Source of the DNA: Micromonospora sp. R77
Lineage (GTDB): Bacteria; Actinomycetota; Actinomycetes; Mycobacteriales; Micromonosporaceae
Direction of reading: 5' to 3'
DNA: 64,000 bases
Assembly: GCF_022747945.1 (NCBI RefSeq)
Contig: NZ_JALDST010000001.1
Location: 6,448,001-6,512,000 of the forward strand
The position numbers and the translations under genes are program-made. The stretch's first letter is position 1. Each line of letters opens with the position of its first letter. This document shows, one piece after another, positions 62,110-64,000 of the stretch. The notes beneath the pieces were generated by a model, which was not told the origin of the DNA, searched no databases, and worked only from the letters and a program-made list of their open reading frames with translations.

Positions 62110-62518
62110 CGAATCTCGGGTTGGATGCTTGATGGGCTGCCGGAACGCGCGATGCGACGGGATCGGTGTCGCTCCCAGGCTTCCTCACAGAGTCAGATCG
62201 GGCCGCACCGTTCCGGTGCGGTTTCAGTCCGCGTGGCTCGGCCACTGCACCCCAGTTGGTGGACACAGCCTTCGGTTGACTGGCTGGCCGCGGCGTGCCA
62301 TTTTCTTGTCGCTGCCGCCGTGGCCGCCGTGGCCGGGCGATCGGTTCCCGTTGGCGCACTGGTGAGCAGCCGGGCCTCTCCCCTGGATCGCGCCTGCCGC
62401 ATCGACCGGCAGGGATGGCAGGCAGCCGCCGACGGGCCGAGCGGTCCGGTCGGCACAGGCGGTGGCCCGTCAGCCCGCTCGCGGCATCGACCTCGGCGCG
62501 GGTGGTCCCCGGCGGGTG
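62110..62518. other. Intergenic region without a supported gene
   Basis: About 410 bp. It holds the hairpin CCGCACCG-TTC-CGGTGCGG (62203-62221), possibly the terminator of the ATPase gene, and no reading frame that I trust: open frames on both strands have low-complexity, Arg/Ser/Pro-rich products. Possibly a decayed or recombined patch. Confidence 0.4.
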
Positions 62519-63022
62519 CTAGAGGCCGAGGTGGAGCGGCTGGGCCGGCGTGCCCGTGGTGAGCAGCGCGGTCAGCGGTGTGGCGAGGTCGCGGGGCGAG
62601 AACAGGTCGGGGCCGCCGTAGTTGACGATCTCCGGGAGGTGCCACCAGCGGAACGCGGCCAGGTTCTCGGCGGCGAGTTGGTCGTCGGTCAGTTCACCGC
62701 GGGGCTGGAAGTGGTGCACCCGGATGAGGAAGTAGTCGTTGATGATGCCGTCGAAGCCCGGCGCGTGGTCGGCGGCGATGACTTCCTGGTGCCAGACGTG
62801 CGGTGGGTCGGCGGTGGTCGTCAGGCCGGTCTCCTCGCGGAGTTCGCGGCGCAGGGCGGTGAGCGGGTCCTCGCCGGGTTCGATGCCGCCGCCCGGCGCC
62901 GCCCACACGCCGGTCGCCTGGCCCGGCACGACGGGGTGCGGGAAGACGAACCGGCACAGCAGGATGCGGTCGTCCTCGTCGAGCAGGATCGCCCGGACCG
63001 AGCGACGCAGGTTCGGCGTCAC
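62519..63022 (-). CDS. Nudix hydrolase
   Basis: 167 residues. RRSVRAILLDEDDRILLCRF then the Nudix box GGGIEPGEDPLTALRRELREETGL, with all metal-binding glutamates (REx2EE). Members hydrolyse nucleoside diphosphate derivatives, such as oxidised nucleotides or ADP-sugars. GTG start; no adjacent pathway genes. Divergent from the SRPBCC gene, 250 bp away. Confidence 0.92.
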   Translation of the reverse strand: MTPNLRRSVRAILLDEDDRILLCRFVFPHPVVPGQATGVWAAPGGGIEPGEDPLTALRRELREETGLTTTADPPHVWHQEVIAADHAPGFDGIINDYFLIRVHHFQPRGELTDDQLAAENLAAFRWWHLPEIVNYGGPDLFSPRDLATPLTALLTTGTPAQPLHLGL

Positions 63023-63196
63023 CGCATGTCAGCCGTGGCGGCGGCCGGAACATTGATCGACATGTCCCGAGGCTACCAACCCCCCGGTGCAGAACGAGAT
63101 CATCGTAACCCTTGGATCTGATGACGCCGGCGCGCATCGGATCGCTCGCCACTGCGAGGAAACCGGCTCCGCAGTGGATACCCGGACTGGCGGATA

Positions 63197-63259
63197 GCGC
63201 AACCATTGGTTGCGCGCTCCCCCTCGGGCCCGCTAGCCTGACCTGCAACCAAACGTTGC
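63197..63259 (+). promoter_or_regulatory. Promoter with two copies of a 15-bp operator
   Basis: GCAACCA-TTG-GTTGC lies in 63199-63213 (a perfect 19-bp palindrome from 63197 to 63215), and GCAACCA-AAC-GTTGC in 63245-63259. A -10 box TAGCCT (63234-63239) lies between them. One operator covers the -35 region, the other the start site. The ArsR protein encoded downstream is the probable binder. Confidence 0.75.
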
Positions 63260-63272
63260 GAAAGGTGGCGCC

Positions 63273-63740
63273 ATGGAATTCGGCACGATCGAGCGGGAGA
63301 TCCACATCGACGCCTCACCCGAGGTCGTCTTCGACGTGGTGAGCAGCCCGGAGCACCTGCGCCAGTGGTGGCCGGACGAGGCGGAGTTCCCGGCGGAGCC
63401 GGGTGGTGCGGGCCGGATCGGGTTCGGCGACTGTGCCCACGGTGGCACGTGGGTGCAGTTCACCGTGGTCGACGCGATTCCCCCGCAGCTGTTCTCCTTC
63501 CGCTGGACCCATGACGAGGGCGTGGCCGCCGCACCGGGCAACTCGCTGCTGGTGGTCTTCGAGCTGCGGCCGGACGGGGCGGGGACGCTGCTGCGGATGA
63601 CCGAGAGCGGCTTCCGGGAGCGTGGCTGGGAGGAGGCGAAGGTCGCCGCCGAGTACGCCGAGCACGTCACCGGTTGGGACTACTTCCTCCCCCGGCTGCC
63701 GGCGTACGCGGCGACGGTGGCGGCGGGCGCGTCCGCGTGA
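63273..63740 (+). CDS. SRPBCC (AHSA1/START-like) domain protein
   Basis: 155 residues. IEREIHIDASPEVVFDVVSS, PEHLRQWWPDEAEFPAEPGG, FRWTHDEG and LRMTESGFRERGWEEAKVAA, TGWDYFLPRLP: an AHSA1-type helix-grip fold that binds hydrophobic ligands or partners. ATG has AAAGG upstream. The ArsR gene overlaps its stop (GTGA). SRPBCC and ArsR pairs are common and control expression in response to an unknown signal. Confidence 0.92.
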   Translation: MEFGTIEREIHIDASPEVVFDVVSSPEHLRQWWPDEAEFPAEPGGAGRIGFGDCAHGGTWVQFTVVDAIPPQLFSFRWTHDEGVAAAPGNSLLVVFELRPDGAGTLLRMTESGFRERGWEEAKVAAEYAEHVTGWDYFLPRLPAYAATVAAGASA

Positions 63741-64000
63741 CGGTGGTGGACGACGACCTGTGGGCGGCGGTCGGCGACCCGACCCGGCGGCGGCTGCTCG
63801 ACCTGCTGCTGAGCGACGGCAGTGGGACGGCGACGAGCCTGAGTGACCGGCTGCCGGTGACCCGTCAGGCGGTGGCGAAGCACCTGGTCGTCCTGGACCG
63901 GGTGGGTCTGGTGCACGCGACCACCAGTGGACGGGAGCGGCAGTTCCGCGTCGACGAGGCGCAGCTGGCCCGCGCCGTCGCGCAGCTGGCGGACGTGGGT
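63737..64000 (+). CDS. ArsR family transcriptional regulator, partial (cut by window end)
   Basis: The first 88 residues: DDDLWAAVGDPTRRRLLDLL, LSDRLPVTRQAVAKHLVVLD (recognition helix) and GLVHATTSGRERQFRVDEAQ, a winged-helix ArsR protein of the SdpR-like group that pairs with SRPBCC proteins. No metal-binding cysteines are seen in this part, so it probably does not sense a metal. Start GTG overlaps the SRPBCC stop. Its operators are probably the two palindromes at 63199 and 63245. Confidence 0.9.
   Translation, partial: MTVVDDDLWAAVGDPTRRRLLDLLLSDGSGTATSLSDRLPVTRQAVAKHLVVLDRVGLVHATTSGRERQFRVDEAQLARAVAQLADVG

Noticed and set aside
60444..62518. Prophage or integrative element
   Set aside because: Only the recombinase and an ATPase are present; no structural, replication or transfer genes, no target-site duplication and no adjacent tRNA could be seen.
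62101..62562. A 153-codon plus-strand frame after the ATPase
   Set aside because: Product is low-complexity, without family similarity or ribosome site, and its end overlaps the Nudix gene antisense.

Overview
This is GC-rich (about 72-74%) actinobacterial chromosome. A mycothiol-dependent formaldehyde dehydrogenase, a GarA-type FHA protein, DivIVA-like and DUF881 proteins, many GTG starts, stop/start overlaps of the GTGA/ATGA kind and many leaderless promoters point to an actinomycete. The protein families are most like Micromonosporaceae (for example Micromonospora); that assignment is inference from sequence style, not from a search.

Layout. 1-9.8 kb: oxidoreductase cluster (FMO, SDR, alpha/beta hydrolase), an iron-sulfur photolyase, a GT2 glycosyltransferase, a GntR/MFS pair, and a mycothiol formaldehyde-detoxification pair preceded by a duplicated start region. 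10-20.8 kb: three paralogous small secreted transglycosylase-like proteins; two of them sit on 0.94-kb near-identical direct repeats that bracket an MFS exporter, a flavin reductase, a Zn-alcohol dehydrogenase, a Tat-exported 5'-nucleotidase and a coupled pair resembling a nucleotidyltransferase toxin-antitoxin locus. 20.9-30.1 kb: a candidate structured small RNA, then a selenocysteine module: formate dehydrogenase alpha subunit with an in-frame UGA (Sec190) and adjacent SECIS hairpin, Fe-S beta subunit, NrfD-type membrane subunit, tRNA-Sec (UCA anticodon), selA and selB. From fdhB through selB the reading frames are broken by about 19 small indels, more plausibly sequence errors than decay. 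30-36 kb: small proteins, HhH-GPD glycosylase, universal stress protein, methyltransferase, SpoIIE phosphatase and MarR regulator.

36.3-50.4 kb: a block with the gene order of Mycobacterium tuberculosis Rv1822-Rv1832 as I recall it (pgsA, DUF881, sbp, DUF881, gcvH, garA, ftsR, DUF151, merR ... gcvP). Here a truncated globin, a flavohemoglobin, a DivIVA-like protein, an NAD(P)-binding protein and a sirtuin lie between the last MerR gene and gcvP. gcvP has a single-aptamer glycine riboswitch.

50.5-64 kb: frameshifted pabB, AraC/MarR/TetR/HxlR/ArsR regulators with their neighbours (several with readable operators), peptide deformylase, acetyltransferase, nitroreductase, TauE permease, EEP nuclease, DHFR-like reductase, a lone tyrosine recombinase whose start codon lies in a 26-bp palindrome, a P-loop ATPase, a Nudix hydrolase, and an SRPBCC/ArsR pair cut by the window end.

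Recurring features: most operon partners overlap by 4 nt, and at least a dozen genes have a TANNNT -10 box ending 6-7 nt before the start codon (leaderless). Indels were inferred from where the conserved protein continues in another frame; their exact positions are approximate.
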